NCBI GenBank assembly: GCA_009746045.1
Contig: RPFO01000072.1
Span: 3,198,823 to 3,262,822 of the forward strand
Direction: 5' to 3'
DNA: 64,000 nt
Source of the DNA: Mesostigma viride
Taxonomy: Eukaryota; Streptophyta; Mesostigmatophyceae; Mesostigmatales; Mesostigmataceae
Shown here: piece by piece, positions 42,864-53,913 of the stretch
How the letters are laid out: each line of letters starts with the position of its first letter
Position numbering within the stretch: the stretch's first letter is position 1
Notes under the pieces: model-generated
Database searches by the model: none
What the model was told of the DNA's origin: nothing
What the model saw: only the letters and a program-made list of their open reading frames with translations
Program-made: the position numbers and the translations under genes

Positions 42864-43288
42864 CTGGTTATCGGAGGTAAATGTTGCCGGCAAGATTAGC
42901 TGAACTCTCGCGGAGAGAGCTAGTGTAGCCAGTTAGGAAACCAGGGCGGAGCTCGGTGTAGATAGAGGTTCCGGAATTCAACGATTGCTGACAGGTCGGC
43001 GGCCAGCCCGTAAAGGGATTCAACGACGATCTAGAAAGCAAGCGGCCAGTGTGGGATACTCGGCGGGGCCAGCCATGGCCCTGTGGTGAGGGCTATCGAC
43101 AAAAGCTGCCATTACCCCTGTTTTCAACGACACTTGGTGGCGGCCAGGGCTCTGCCTTCAACGACACCAGGTGGCGGCCAGCTCAGGGGTCATCAACGAT
43201 ATTGACGATGGTACGTCCCCTAGTTTAGATTTATCCTTCTAGACGCTTGCCTTCTCTCCGGGACTGCACGCGTAGGGGGTTTATATAG
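42864..43288 (+). other. Gypsy-2 primer-binding site and leader, first part
   Basis: TGGTTATCGGAGG (42866-42878) follows the LTR. The leader keeps the CGGCCAG/TTCAACGAC repeats of gypsy-1 (about 42970-43190) and is interrupted at about 43288. Confidence 0.8.
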
Positions 43289-43391
43289 TTCGATTCCGGT
43301 CGGATTCATTTGCAGATCGCGTTTTCCGCGTTTTCTGCGGCCTGGCACTGAACGCAAAGGTTTTCACCTTTGCGGAGTGTCTGATCAGAAT
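43289..43391 (+). mobile_element. Truncated SINE copy
   Basis: Matches 30129-30235 almost exactly, beginning at the B box TTCGATTCC and ending CTGATCAGAATA. Confidence 0.65.
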
Positions 43392-44728
43392 ATAGTCCGC
43401 TGACCCATTTTTGGCACTTTCATACCCCTGAAAATGAAAAAAATCATAACTCACAGGCCACAACTCCAAATACCCCCAACCAAGATGCTAGGAGTATCTA
43501 CACTTCAAGGGCTTTCATAATATGCAATAATACCATGGCTTTATCAAAGCACTTGGATGATAGCTCTAGTCAAAGTTGGCCAAAAGACGATCTTTTTTCC
43601 CCAAGGAAAAGTTTACCCCCCACTTTTTTCCCAGGGAGGGTAGGGAACCTCAATACCAACATTGGACAACTTAGTTGGATAGTCCAATGGGGGTTTCCTT
43701 GGGTCAGACCACCCGGATAACCCATTACCTCTATATAACGTGCTCATATATGTGTGTGGGTTACGCGCGTGAAAACAGCTATCTATGACATGCAACACAA
43801 TAATGCATTATAAAAAGCTATAAAATGCTGCCAAAAGTGCTGGAATACAAACACGTTGCCTACCTGCACTAACGGAATGATACACTCCAAAGATATGCCA
43901 TAAACTGGGCACTTTCAGGGCTGAAACCACTCTCTACAACAGGCATGAAAGCTTGCTGAAATATGCAAAGATAAAATCGTCATATATAATGCATGGGAGA
44001 CGAATTCCGCTGCAAACAACACGCAAATACGTTGTCGTACCCAGCTCGTTCATGTCCTGCCCGGGGTCCGCTGGCCGGGACCACCATAACTCACAGATAC
44101 CGTGGCTCTACGGGCACAGGCCGCCATAGCCGCATCATGCATGCATCCTTTATGATTACCAGGTTGATGTTTCGTTCAAAGATGACCTATAAATGCGTCC
44201 GAATTCGCAGCAAATGCTGCAGGGGACATCCCGTAGCAAACCTGGATGCTCGGGCTGGCGCAGACTGCCCGGCCATAAGGAGAAAATCGACATATGATAG
44301 GCGATAACTTGTCTGGCACTGACGACCAAGAAGGCAGTATTTTCCTACCTGTATTTTCCCAATCCTAAAAATCTGGCCATGCCTGACCTACGAAAATCAC
44401 GCATCATCATTCTGAGCAACATTCTAAACCGTTTCTAGCCGCGAGACGCAAATTTCCCTGATAACGGCACGCTGGCAGCCATATCTCGTTACGCGCGCGC
44501 GCGAGTGAAAATTTCCCGCCAAAGTCACGTGATACTTTCTCAATGCACGTTGTAATTACCAAGCTATGGCGAGTAACCCCCCCAAACCTATGCACCACCT
44601 TCGTCCTTAAGTGTTCCCAGCCCCACCGGACAACTTCCCTCCGTCACGGGTGGCGCGGCGCTCTGGGAATTACGTGGTTTATTACGTTAAGTCAAAGTGT
44701 ATGCGATCACATACACTTTTCGGACTAT
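43392..44728 (-). repeat. Dispersed repeat R, copy 2
   Basis: Inverse copy of 27017-28373. The ends read ATAGTCCG and CGGACTAT, an 8-bp inverted repeat that suggests a DNA element. No ORF is found. It interrupts the gypsy-2 leader. Confidence 0.75.
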
Positions 44729-45065
44729 GTTGTGCTCTCTGTAGGCGTTTATATGTCGTTTGTGCCAATGGACGTCGCGGAGACGCCCATCGTTGTTTGA
44801 CCTGCAAGGGTCGTGGGGGTGGATACCGTCTGGCTGTTGCCGACTATGTTGACGGTGTTTACCTCCGTGTGCTTCTCGTAATGTGCCCGTGCTGCTGAAG
44901 ACTCGGGCGTGTGCGGTGTTAGACTGTTCTTCTTCCTCGTTTTGTTTTGGTAAAGGTCACTGCACCTAGAGGTAGCCCTGGGAACCCCTTTTCTTTTCCT
45001 TCTTGCAAGCTTCTGCTAACCTATAATGCATTACGTCCCTACAGGGCATGTGAGGAATACATTAA
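44729..45065 (+). other. Gypsy-2 leader, second part, and start of the viroplasmin-like ORF
   Basis: Homology to the gypsy-1 leader resumes near 44729 (GTTGTGCTCTCTGTAGG) and continues to 45035. Bases 45048-45065 (TGTGAGGAATACATTAA) are already inside the small ORF, of which the first ~35 codons are missing. Confidence 0.75.
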
Positions 45066-46788
45066 CACGTCCCCTGTCGGTAGAAACTCAGTCCTAAAAA
45101 TAGGACTGAGTATACCATCTTTGAGATCATGTGGCGGTAAGGGTAGGGGGGTACCCCATATGTTTGATATGCATCATAGCACTCAATATCATGCTAATGC
45201 TTGGGCATGTGCTTAAAAAATCATATGTTGACCAAATCATGTAAAATTATACATGACTCTCAACCCTTACTCGCGATTTTGGAATTTTCTGTGGAAGCAC
45301 GAGTGTGTAAAATCCAATAAAATCCATATTCACTATTAAAAATCATAGGCATGTAGATATTAGAGTTCTTGAACTGTGGCAAAAAACTGGACTCAATTCG
45401 GCCACTGGCACTGCCTGAAACATGCAAAACACTGCCAGTCCTATAAATAGGGCTGGGCCTTGGTAACAAAATGCTAGCATGGGAGTGCGGTCGTACTACA
45501 CACCACCGTGGCCACCAACCATGCCAATCAACTCATTTCCCTTCCAGCATAATAGGACAACATGCTTGCATCATCATATTGCAGTTATATTATACCTTAT
45601 AATGTGTGAGAGCCTATGCAAGCACGTAGGGAATGGGTTTGGATACCTACCCACGAAAGGTTTTTTTGTGTGTGTTAACCACCAATGTATTGGGCAGGTT
45701 AAGCATATTTCAAGTGTCTCTAACAAGAATGGACATGGATAAAACTGTTTTGCCTTGCCATGGCATGGCCAACATACTTGCTGGCACATGATGACAGTGG
45801 TTTACCACCAAGATCTTTCACTCACCCATATAAGCTTGAAAGCACCCTTGACGAGGCCCATGGCCACACAATTATGCAGTATGAACGTAGCAAAAGAACA
45901 ACTAACATCTATGAAGGTGTTTAAACCCATACAGCGCCTAAAAACCTGCACAACTACACCAGGGCAAGGCAAATGCCTGGCAACATCATCTAAAAAGGGG
46001 GTTTTGGAGAGGGGCAGGCAACGGTCAAGAAAGAGCATCAAGACTCGAAACCGGCAACACCTCGCAAGCTTAAACTCATGTAAGAACATCAAGAAATGAT
46101 CAGACAACGATATTCCGGCTTTACCTTGCATGGCTGGCGTTACCTTGGCCCAGGCGGTGCCCGCAAAAGTGGCACTTTGAGGCACACACACCATGACGTG
46201 ACAGAGTGGTCGAAATCATCAAATCTATACTGCCACTAAGTCAATTCTATGACAATGCATGATAAAAGGTAGAAAGATACCTATAAATCCTTCGAATTTC
46301 GCCGGAAAGCAGTTGTAGTAATCAATTCCGTCGGCCTGCCTGATCGCAGCTTTTTCCAGCAAGAACGGTGCCGACACCTAGTAAATCGCATCCCCGCGAG
46401 CTGAAAATTGACTTGTATCATCTCTAGGATATATAAAAACTATTTCCTGAGTTTGGCCAGCTATATCGTCGGAAAACGTAAACTGCATGCATGGGCGCAA
46501 GCCGCCATGGCTAGGTCGTGCATTTCCGGAACTCACGTTTCACGTGGAAAAGTACCCTTACCACCTGTTCTTTGACCGTACATTTAGCCGCTCATACCAA
46601 ATCCAAAAAAATCGCAAAAATATGTCCAAGAAAGATCTTTTCACGTAGTATTTGAATAAATTTTGAGGGAATTTTTTTGACAAAACTTCCGATCGGGGCA
46701 AATTTTCTACGAAACCCCAAATCTCAGTCCTAAATTTAGGACTGAGTTGAACTCAGTCCTAAAAATAGGTGTGGCTACAGACGACGTG
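45066..46788. mobile_element. TTAA-specific element 2, 1.7 kb
   Basis: TTAA flanks both ends (45062-45065, 46789-46792). The terminal inverted repeats are CACGTCCCCTGTCGG and, in reverse, CACGTCGTCTGTAGCC. Removing the element and one TTAA restores the reading frame of the small gypsy ORF (EEYIKDKGS). Palindromic CTCAGTCCTA...TAGGACTGAG motifs sit near both ends. No transposase is seen. Confidence 0.82.
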
Positions 46789-46792
46789 TTAA

Positions 46793-46930
46793 GGATAAGG
46801 GCTCTATTGCCAGGTGGAAGGGATTTGATAATCTAGGAGATGCAGATAAGTCTAGTAAGGAACATATGTCATTGCCTGAGGGTTTGCACACCACTCGTGA
46901 ATGCTCTCAGACACCCACGTCTAGCAATTA
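46793..46930 (+). pseudogene. Viroplasmin-like ORF of gypsy-2, second part
   Basis: Encodes RWKGFDNLGDADKSSKEHMS, homologous to residues 55-80 of the gypsy-1 ORF. A 4-base TTAA insertion near 46927 creates an early stop compared with the duplicate at 53647-53787. Confidence 0.7.
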
Positions 46931-47133
46931 AGGTAGATAGCAGTCAGGAGGTGGGGACGACAACAGTCACCTTCTCCCAGCTGGCCATTGGCCCTAGCAG
47001 ACAATAGAGGGGATTACCACTAGAGTGCTTAGTACTAGGTACTGTACATATAGATCGCTAGTACGTGGTTGCTCTCTTTCTCTCTCTCACTGGGGAGGTG
47101 TTGCCTGCAGTGTAAGGTATCGGTACGAGCACC

Positions 47134-47414
47134 ATGCCACGAAAACGGAGAGAACCTGTCAACAGAGAGATAGAACAGGTAGACAACCACGAGCAAGGTA
47201 TAGAGGTGGTAGAGGTACCACCGCACGTCCAAGTAGGGACAGGTACAGGTGAGGTCATGGAGAGACCTAGCTGCGGAAGGCTCCCCACGATCCAGAGACC
47301 AGGGCCGCAGAGATTCATCAGATGAAGACAGTCCAGACTCCAGGTTGGAACAAGGGGGGGACAGGCGCAGCCAGGAGATGCTCCAGCAGGGTTTCCAGCA
47401 GCAGCAACGGCAGC

Positions 47415-47509
<95 letters not shown>
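47134..47509 (+). pseudogene. Gypsy-2 gag 5' end with CAG expansion (duplicate 1)
   Basis: Starts MPRKRREPVNREIEQVDNHE like the gypsy-1 gag and runs into a CAG tract of about 30 pure units (to 47509), where the copia-2 LTR fragment begins. A frameshift near 47270 also occurs in duplicate 2. Confidence 0.8.
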
Positions 47510-47510
<1 letters not shown>

Positions 47511-48899
47511 TAGTCTCCATGCTTTGCTGCAGACTAAGTCTCAAAGGCATTGTGAATACAACGTATGAATAAGCCTTGTAAACCTACGTTGGTATGTGAA
47601 TATAAATACCACGTGGGCTATGCAGATAGGAATGCTAGTCGAGTCGCATACGTTTCCCTATATAGGTACTTTGGGTACTGGGGTACGTGACAGATGTCAG
47701 TACCCAGTATACGTAGTGTCCTGTCATTGGACGGTACTAGAGTATCCTAGATAGGGACCGTACTGCATTGTGTATTGATCTGTGATCGCACGATGCAGTG
47801 ACTCAGTAGACTGCTACCTGTCATCGTGCGGCCTCGGGCCAACGGTCTGCACCCAACGGTCACTGGCGGCGCAGCCAGTGAGAGGAACGTTGATAAAGGG
47901 TAAACCTATTTTCTAATGAACCAAGCAATTCATTGCTCATTGCTCACAGTGCTCTCAAGCAATATACTACGTCGTTCATTCCATTTCCTATCTTGAATTT
48001 TATCTGCTACCAATGGCTATCAACAACAAGAACGTTGCGAAGAAGTTGGACTTTAACGATGGTGATGATGGGCAGGATAGGCGGATGCCCAAGGACAACA
48101 ACAAGAAGCCGGCTGGGGATGCGGCTATTTCTAAGAAAAAGAAGAAAAACAAGAAGCACAACAATGTCTGCCAGGAGGAGGGGACGGCGGCCGCAAGGCC
48201 GACCGACCTACCCCCCTCCCCTGAGAAGCCGGAGGACGAGACGGCTCCCCCCCGGGGGACCGACTTACCCTCGACTCCGGCGGCTGCAACAGCCGAAACC
48301 ACGGCTGGAGCAGCCATGGCTGCGGAGCCCTCGGCGGTCAACCCCCCCGAGGCTCCCCAGTTCGGCCCTCAGTTGCCTTTCTTTCCTCATGCATGCTCTG
48401 ATATAATGCTCAAGAGCGGTGGCTATCTTTTCAACATATCATAACCAAACAGAAAGCTATCGCTGCAGCATGAGGAGCATAGAAACACTCCAGCTGTTAT
48501 GTGATAAAAGCACTCCTGGCCTATCCCCATCGCCGGCGGTGGGCGGCCTGGGCTGGACGGCATATGCAAACGAGCATATCTGAATGAATGTCATGTCTTT
48601 TGAACGCAGATCTAACCATTTTATTTGGGATGAGTGTAAGGGTATTGTTGCTTTCTTGGCAGCACAGCCTCTATACCCTCTAGGGAGACTGTTGATCCTC
48701 TCTATGTCAGGGCTGAGGTCAAACCCACTGCTGTCAACTCCCTGGACATGGAGCTTGCCCAGCCGCCGCACATAATCAATAACGCATGCAGTAGTGGCAG
48801 AAGCCATTACCAAACGCATGTACTTGCGGGTAAAGACATGGCTGGTGCTAACGCTCAAGCAGCACCGGGAGGCAATAATAACAAGAAACACTAACAGAA

Positions 48900-49186
48900 A
48901 ACAAACAAACAAACAAAACTGTTACCAAACCATGGTTGGTGTTGAGGCAGCACAGATGCTGTCCTCCCACTACAAACAAACAAACGAAACGGTTACCAAG
49001 CCATGGTTGGTGTTGAGGCAGCACGGCTACTGTCCTCTCACTACCAACAAACAAACGAAACGGTTAAAAAACCATGGTTGGTGTTGAGGCAGCACAGCTA
49101 CTGTCCTCTCATTACAAGCAAACAAACGAAACTGTTACCAAACCATGGTGGGTTTTGAGGCAGCAAAGATACTGTCCTCTCAATCA
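48900..49186 (+). repeat. Four tandem ~72-bp repeats in copia-2
   Basis: Each unit contains AACAAACAAACGAAAC, then CCATGGTTGGTGTTGAGGCA and TACTGTCCTCTCA. The last part resembles the coding bases at 49582-49612, so the array seems to derive from element coding sequence. Confidence 0.85.
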
Positions 49187-49260
49187 ATACAATGAACAAA
49201 CAAGAAAAGCTGCGATTAATTAACAACAACAACAATAAAAAAAAAAAAAAAACCGGCCCC

Positions 49261-49268
49261 AACAGGGC

Positions 49269-49310
<42 letters not shown>

Positions 49311-49311
49311 A
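49261..49311 (+). repeat. (AAC)n microsatellite
   Basis: About 14 AAC units, preceded by a 17-base A run. Confidence 0.95.
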
Positions 49312-49330
49312 GGGAACCTGGCAACCCTGG

Positions 49331-50728
49331 AAGGGTCAGGTGCCTGAGGTGCTTCCAGACGGGGCATGTGCAGCCGCAACCAGTGCAACCGCAACCCTAC
49401 ACTGGGCAACAATGTGGATCTCTGCCCTGGCAGGCTGCCACTACACGAGGCACAACCTGGCCAGCTCCAGGCAGCCGTTGCAACAGGCCTCGCTACCCAA
49501 ATCAATGTGAGTTCTCTCACCTTGCTTACTCTGAGGATGATGATCTCATTACCATTGGGGATGGCAGCCAGGGCATAATTGATTTTGAGGCAGCAACCTT
49601 ACTGTCCTCCCAACACCCTGTACTGGAACCTTACATAAAAGCACTAACCCCTACTGTTGACAACTCCATAGATATCAAGGAGCTTGCTCATCAGCTGCAC
49701 CTAGCCATGGGTCATGAAACAGTGGCTGAGGAACTGGCCAGACGGCTGGGGGGTAGTAGCATGGGAAAACACTCAGGAATGCAGTAAAACTGGCTAGACA
49801 ACACTGTCAAGAATGTCAGTTTAATAGCCCCAAACCTCAAAAATGGCATACTGCAACTCCTTCCACCACTAGAGGCATGATAGTGGGGGATGTGATGCAC
49901 ATCAACAAAGATGTCCAACCCTACCTGATCCTAAAAGATTCATGGTCCAGGTTCACAGTAATGGAACCCCTACCTGGCATGTCTGCAGGGCAGCTACGTG
50001 TTGCACTCATGATTGCTTTACCCAGATTCTACCCAGTTGACAGAATTTTGCTTGATCAACAATTTTCTTGTCTGACTGACCTGGAAGGGTGTGAAGCAAT
50101 AGAGATTGCTGGGCTGGAAGATCATGAGGGTCAGGGGGTCATTGAAAGAACCATCAGATCTGTCAAAACCCTACTAGCCAAAAATCCTTCCAAGGATGCT
50201 ACTTCAGGGGTCTATTGTGACAGGGCACTCTGGTGTCATGAAATGTGCACAACCCTAAACATGAGACCTGTCTTGCATGCCAAGTGGGGTGAAGTAATCC
50301 CAGCAGGCCTGCAGGCAGGTGTATATCCCCCAGAGGTGATAGCACTGTACAACACTGCACGTGCACAAACCTCAGCAAAACTGGCAGAAAAAGATAAAAC
50401 CCATCCCAGGCCAGTATTCCAAAAAGGTGATCAAGTTCTCTATTACAAGGAAAACAGCTTTGGTAAGGTTGGAACTTGGCTAGGTCCAGTTACCATCCGT
50501 GGATTTACCAAAAACAGCAAGACCGTGGAGGTCAAGCACAATATCAATGGGAAGCGTCACAGGGTGAGCTGTCATAGAATTAAGAAGTATTATTCTCCCA
50601 TGGCAGACGTGCCTGGGGAAGAGTCTTTAAGCATGGACTCACTACTTCTATCTGGCAACTCCAGCATGCCCAGCAGTAGCCTGAGCCACCAATTACTGCT
50701 GTTGACAGCACCACAGCACCCTCTGTGA
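49331..50728 (+). pseudogene. Copia-2 integrase
   Basis: The zinc finger is visible as HLAMGHE...CQECQ (49700-49830) with one frameshift near 49760. The catalytic core follows: Asp in GDVMHINKD (49898), Asp in RILLDQQFSC and Glu in GQGVIERTIRS. The frame 49877-50728 is open and ends with the C-terminal domain (KGDQVLYYKENSFGKVGTWL). Family knowledge assigns DNA strand transfer. The stop overlaps the next frame by 4 bases. Confidence 0.82.
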
Positions 50729-51822
50729 ACCCTTCCACCCTCAGTGAAGCCAGGCCCACTTCACAACCTGGGGATTGCTTAACCAGGCACGAGGTAGCTG
50801 GGTTGGAAGCATTAGCTCAGCCCCAAGGCACCAAATTGTCTGCCAACCCTCCCGCTCTGAGGTCAAGATTGGCAGTCGCCTTGCAAGCATTACACAGGTC
50901 ACATAAGCAACAAGCTGCTGTGGCCGAAGGGTTGGCAAAAGTCTCAGCTGTGTGCACTAGTCAGGACCCCTGGACCCTGGCAATAGACACTCAGGCACAG
51001 GTCAGTGTGATCAGTGCACAAGCCATCCCTGGTCTTGAGATTGCACCTTCATTTTGGGCACGGGTGCAGGATTTCTCAGGCCAAAGCTCACTGGATGTAG
51101 TGGGACAAGTGATGCTCCCTATACTTGGTATTCAGACACCCTTCCAGGTGGTGGAGGGGTACTCTGGTAACACCTTGTTGGGGGAACCTTTTGTATCCTA
51201 TCCTGGGGTGCTTATCTCAGCTAATGAGCTCAGTGTCACAGGGGTGGGTGCAGTTCCTCTGGACCACTTTAAAATCCCTCTCTCCAGTATTGTCCCTGGT
51301 ATGGATGCTGTCATCAAGGCAGTCAACACTCAGTATGCACCAGGGGAGATCCCTGATCTGGACAAGTTAGTGCACAGCCAGTTCCTCCATCCCTCAGCCT
51401 TTGGGCTGGGTAAGTGGGACATAGCCATGCACTCACCCCACCAAATCTCCCACGTCATACAAGAATGCAAAACACAAAAAGGGTTTACCAAGTGGCTGAT
51501 GGCCATTGTCCACCAAGCCAGGCAGGAATGGGTCCTGCCCAACCCCAAAAACCCTCAATACAAACCTCCTGTCACCCCTTCATGGGACGTGCCAGAGGGA
51601 GCCAAAAAGCTCAGATTAAAATTTGTTCTCAAACAAAAACCACAAAAAGTGGGCTCCCCAATCTTCCATGCCAGACCATGTGTCACAGAATTAAAGGGGA
51701 CTCCACACTGCCAAAAGGGGAAACTACACACCTGGGCTGCAACAAACCTCACTCAGGATCATGCTCTCCCTATTCCTCCACAACCTCAATGCAGGCCAAG
51801 ACTATGTCTGCAAAGCCACTGA
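50725..51822 (+). CDS. Copia-2 retropepsin-like domain and RT N-terminus
   Basis: The 365-codon frame begins four bases before the integrase frame ends. Residues ~85-190 look like an aspartic protease: AIDTQAQVSVIS (Asp codon 50986-50988), then VVGQVMLPILG and NTLLGEPFVSYPGV. The DTG triad is DTQ here. The rest enters RT (KLRLKFVLKQKP, ARPCVTELKG) and loses frame near 51740. Canonical copia elements carry the protease before the integrase, so its place here is unusual; copia-1 has the same order. Confidence 0.7.
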   Translation: MNPSTLSEARPTSQPGDCLTRHEVAGLEALAQPQGTKLSANPPALRSRLAVALQALHRSHKQQAAVAEGLAKVSAVCTSQDPWTLAIDTQAQVSVISAQAIPGLEIAPSFWARVQDFSGQSSLDVVGQVMLPILGIQTPFQVVEGYSGNTLLGEPFVSYPGVLISANELSVTGVGAVPLDHFKIPLSSIVPGMDAVIKAVNTQYAPGEIPDLDKLVHSQFLHPSAFGLGKWDIAMHSPHQISHVIQECKTQKGFTKWLMAIVHQARQEWVLPNPKNPQYKPPVTPSWDVPEGAKKLRLKFVLKQKPQKVGSPIFHARPCVTELKGTPHCQKGKLHTWAATNLTQDHALPIPPQPQCRPRLCLQSH

Positions 51823-53023
51823 TATTAAAAGGGCCTTCCTCAGGGGGGACCCAGAAAAGGCTGAATCTGTGTGGAAAGGGAAGGTGTACGTGGTAGACAC
51901 CCCAGCTGTGTGGAAACCTTACATTGATGAGCCCCACCTTATCATCAACATTGGGGTGGAAGGGCTTGTCAGTGCCCCAAAAATTTTCAGAGACTCAGCA
52001 GAGGAAGTATTCAAAAAGCTCAAGGCCACGTATGATGACCTGGACCCATGCTTTTTTGTTGTACCCACCCCCTCTGGACTGCTGTTCTTTGTGTGGCATG
52101 GAGATGACCAACTCATTTGTGGGCCTAGAGCTGAGGTGGAAAATTTATTCAGCAGGTCCAGGAATCATATGAGATTGGCAAACAGGTGGAATTGAGCACA
52201 ACCCCCATCCAGTTCTGTGGCATCATGTTGCAGCTGCATAGGCAGCCAGATCAGTGGGTCTGCTCTCTCTCTCCTCCTGCAGAATATATCCAAGATTGTC
52301 TAGATCTGCTGCAGACAACTACCTCCCCTTACACATGTGTGCCACTGTTCAGGGCAAACTGGGGTGGTGGTCAGCCATCTGTGGGGCTCCCTTAGCTGTC
52401 ATCAGCAGGGTCACCCATGATGTTCTAGTCAAATAAAATGCAGTCACATCAGGAAGTTGGTCAATGACTGCCCCCCCTCATCCTCCATGGCCTGAATCTG
52501 ATGGAAGACATCCACATCCAAGTGTCATGGACAGCTCCATGGAGAGCAGAACAATCAATCAGATGGGGGCACGGGAATCAGGGCTGTTTTTTCTCACCAA
52601 CAGGTCAGATTACATGTCCCTCACTTCCTGGTACAGCAGGCTACACCGCAGAAAACCTGGCAGCAGCAACTCAGCTGAATGTCGTGCTGTGGTGTCTGCT
52701 GCATTGCATGCTCGTTCCCTGCAGCACATGCTCACCTGGCTACAAACCCAGGCAGGCAGCACATGCAATGTCATCTCACATCTCTATACTGACAGCTTCT
52801 CTGTGATCAGTTTTCTAACCAAGAAATCTGTTCTGCTGCTGTCCACACTGACTTGGATTGGGTGATCCTCAAACAGGAGGCCACCTACTTTTCCAGCTGG
52901 ACTCATGTGGATGATGAGGACAACCCAGCAGACGCTCTAACGAAGCTGCGGGATGCTGCTGGCCAACAGTACCAGCTCCTCTTTCAGAACATGAACCCCT
53001 ATGATATCAGAGTCAGTGTTTGA
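51745..53023 (+). pseudogene. Copia-2 RT core and RNase H (frameshifted)
   Basis: The frame 51761-52195 has the RT palm (ATDIKRAFLRGDPEKAE) and the catalytic block VWHGDDQLICG (Asp codons 52103-52108), so HGDD replaces the usual YVDD. Further frames carry IQFCGIMLQLHRQ, the RNase H block SAECRAVVSAALHARS and the end HVDDEDNPADALTKLRD, with the stop at 53021. At least three frameshifts make it inactive. Confidence 0.82.
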
Positions 53024-53646
53024 ATAAATGACTGGCCATAGCACAGTACACAACCACCACACCCCCTTACCACAGCGATAGCTGCTGGGCGCCATAAAAT
53101 TCAACACATTCGTGTGGGGTGTGAGTGCTGGCTAGGTCAGATTTGTATCCATTTGCAGCTTGAGGACACAAGCTTTGTACACCTTAATGTGTGCTCCAAT
53201 AACTGGCCAAACCAGCCAGCTGTGTACACCTTATTTAATGTGCAATTAACACCTGGCCAGAACAGCCAGCTGTAACCAACCTGGCTCAACCAGCCATGTC
53301 TCTTTTGTACCCCTAATCAACTTAAAAACAATAACAATAATGTTGGGGGTGCAGACCTGCATTCAGAAATAAATAATAAAACAATACTGGAGTTAGTCTC
53401 CATGCTTTGCTGCAGACTAAGTCTCAAAGGCATTGTGAATACAACGTATGAATAAGCCTTGTAAACCTACGTTGGTATGTGAATATAAATACCACGTGGG
53501 CTATGCAGATAGGAATGCTAGTCGAGTCGCATACGTTTCCCTAGATAGGTACTTTGGGTACTGGGGTACGTGACAGATGTCAGTACCCAGTATACGTAGT
53601 GTCCTGTCATTGGACGGTACTAGAGTATCCTAGATAGGGACCGTAC

Positions 53647-53787
53647 ATATGTCATTGCCTGAGGGTTTGCACACCACTCGTGAATGCTCTCAGACACCCA
53701 CGTCTAGCAAGGTAGATAGCAGTCAGGAGGTGGGGACGACAACAGTCACCTTCTCCCAGCTGGCCATTGGCCCTAGCAGACAATAGA
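53647..53787 (+). CDS. Viroplasmin-like ORF C-terminus (duplicate 2, 5'-truncated)
   Basis: Repeats 46864-47007 but stays in frame to its stop: MSLPEGLHTTRECSQTPTSS to TFSQLAIGPSRQ. It begins at the copia-2 junction with a 2-base overlap (AC). Confidence 0.65.
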
Positions 53788-53913
53788 GGGGATTACCACT
53801 AGAGTGCTTAGTACTAGGTACTATACATATAGATCGCTAGTACGTGGTTGCTCTCTTTCTCTCTCTCACTGGGGAGGTGTTGCCTGCAGTGTAAGGTATC
53901 GGTACGAGCACCA

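Larger units (their letters stand above)
48013..49330 (+). pseudogene. Copia-2 gag (degenerate)
   Basis: The ATG at 48013 opens a 143-codon frame (MAINNKNVAKKLDFND) with a Lys-rich stretch and Pro/Ala-rich tail. Gag-like sequence continues in other frames (GWTAYANEHI near 48550). From 48900 the coding sense is lost in four 72-bp tandem repeats and an AAC repeat. A residual zinc knuckle (CLRCFQTGH) follows near 49340. Confidence 0.6.
47510..53646 (+). mobile_element. Copia-2: degenerate Ty1/copia-like element
   Basis: A 254-bp LTR segment occurs at both ends (47510-47763, 53392-53646). The left copy continues inward with the 3' rest of the LTR, and the right copy is preceded by the LTR start TGTTGGGGG at 53341, so the outer ends are truncated symmetrically. 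There is no target duplication: the left flank is the gag CAG tract, the right flank the viroplasmin-like ORF. Internal order: gag, integrase, retropepsin-like domain, RT, RNase H, with frameshifts. Confidence 0.82.

Noticed and set aside
47035-47550. Poly-Cys, poly-Leu, poly-Ala and poly-Ser frames opposite or alongside CAG tracts (also 14250-14506, 53814-54532)
   Set aside because: Shadows of the CAG repeat in gag. Only the poly-Gln frame joins conserved gag sequence.
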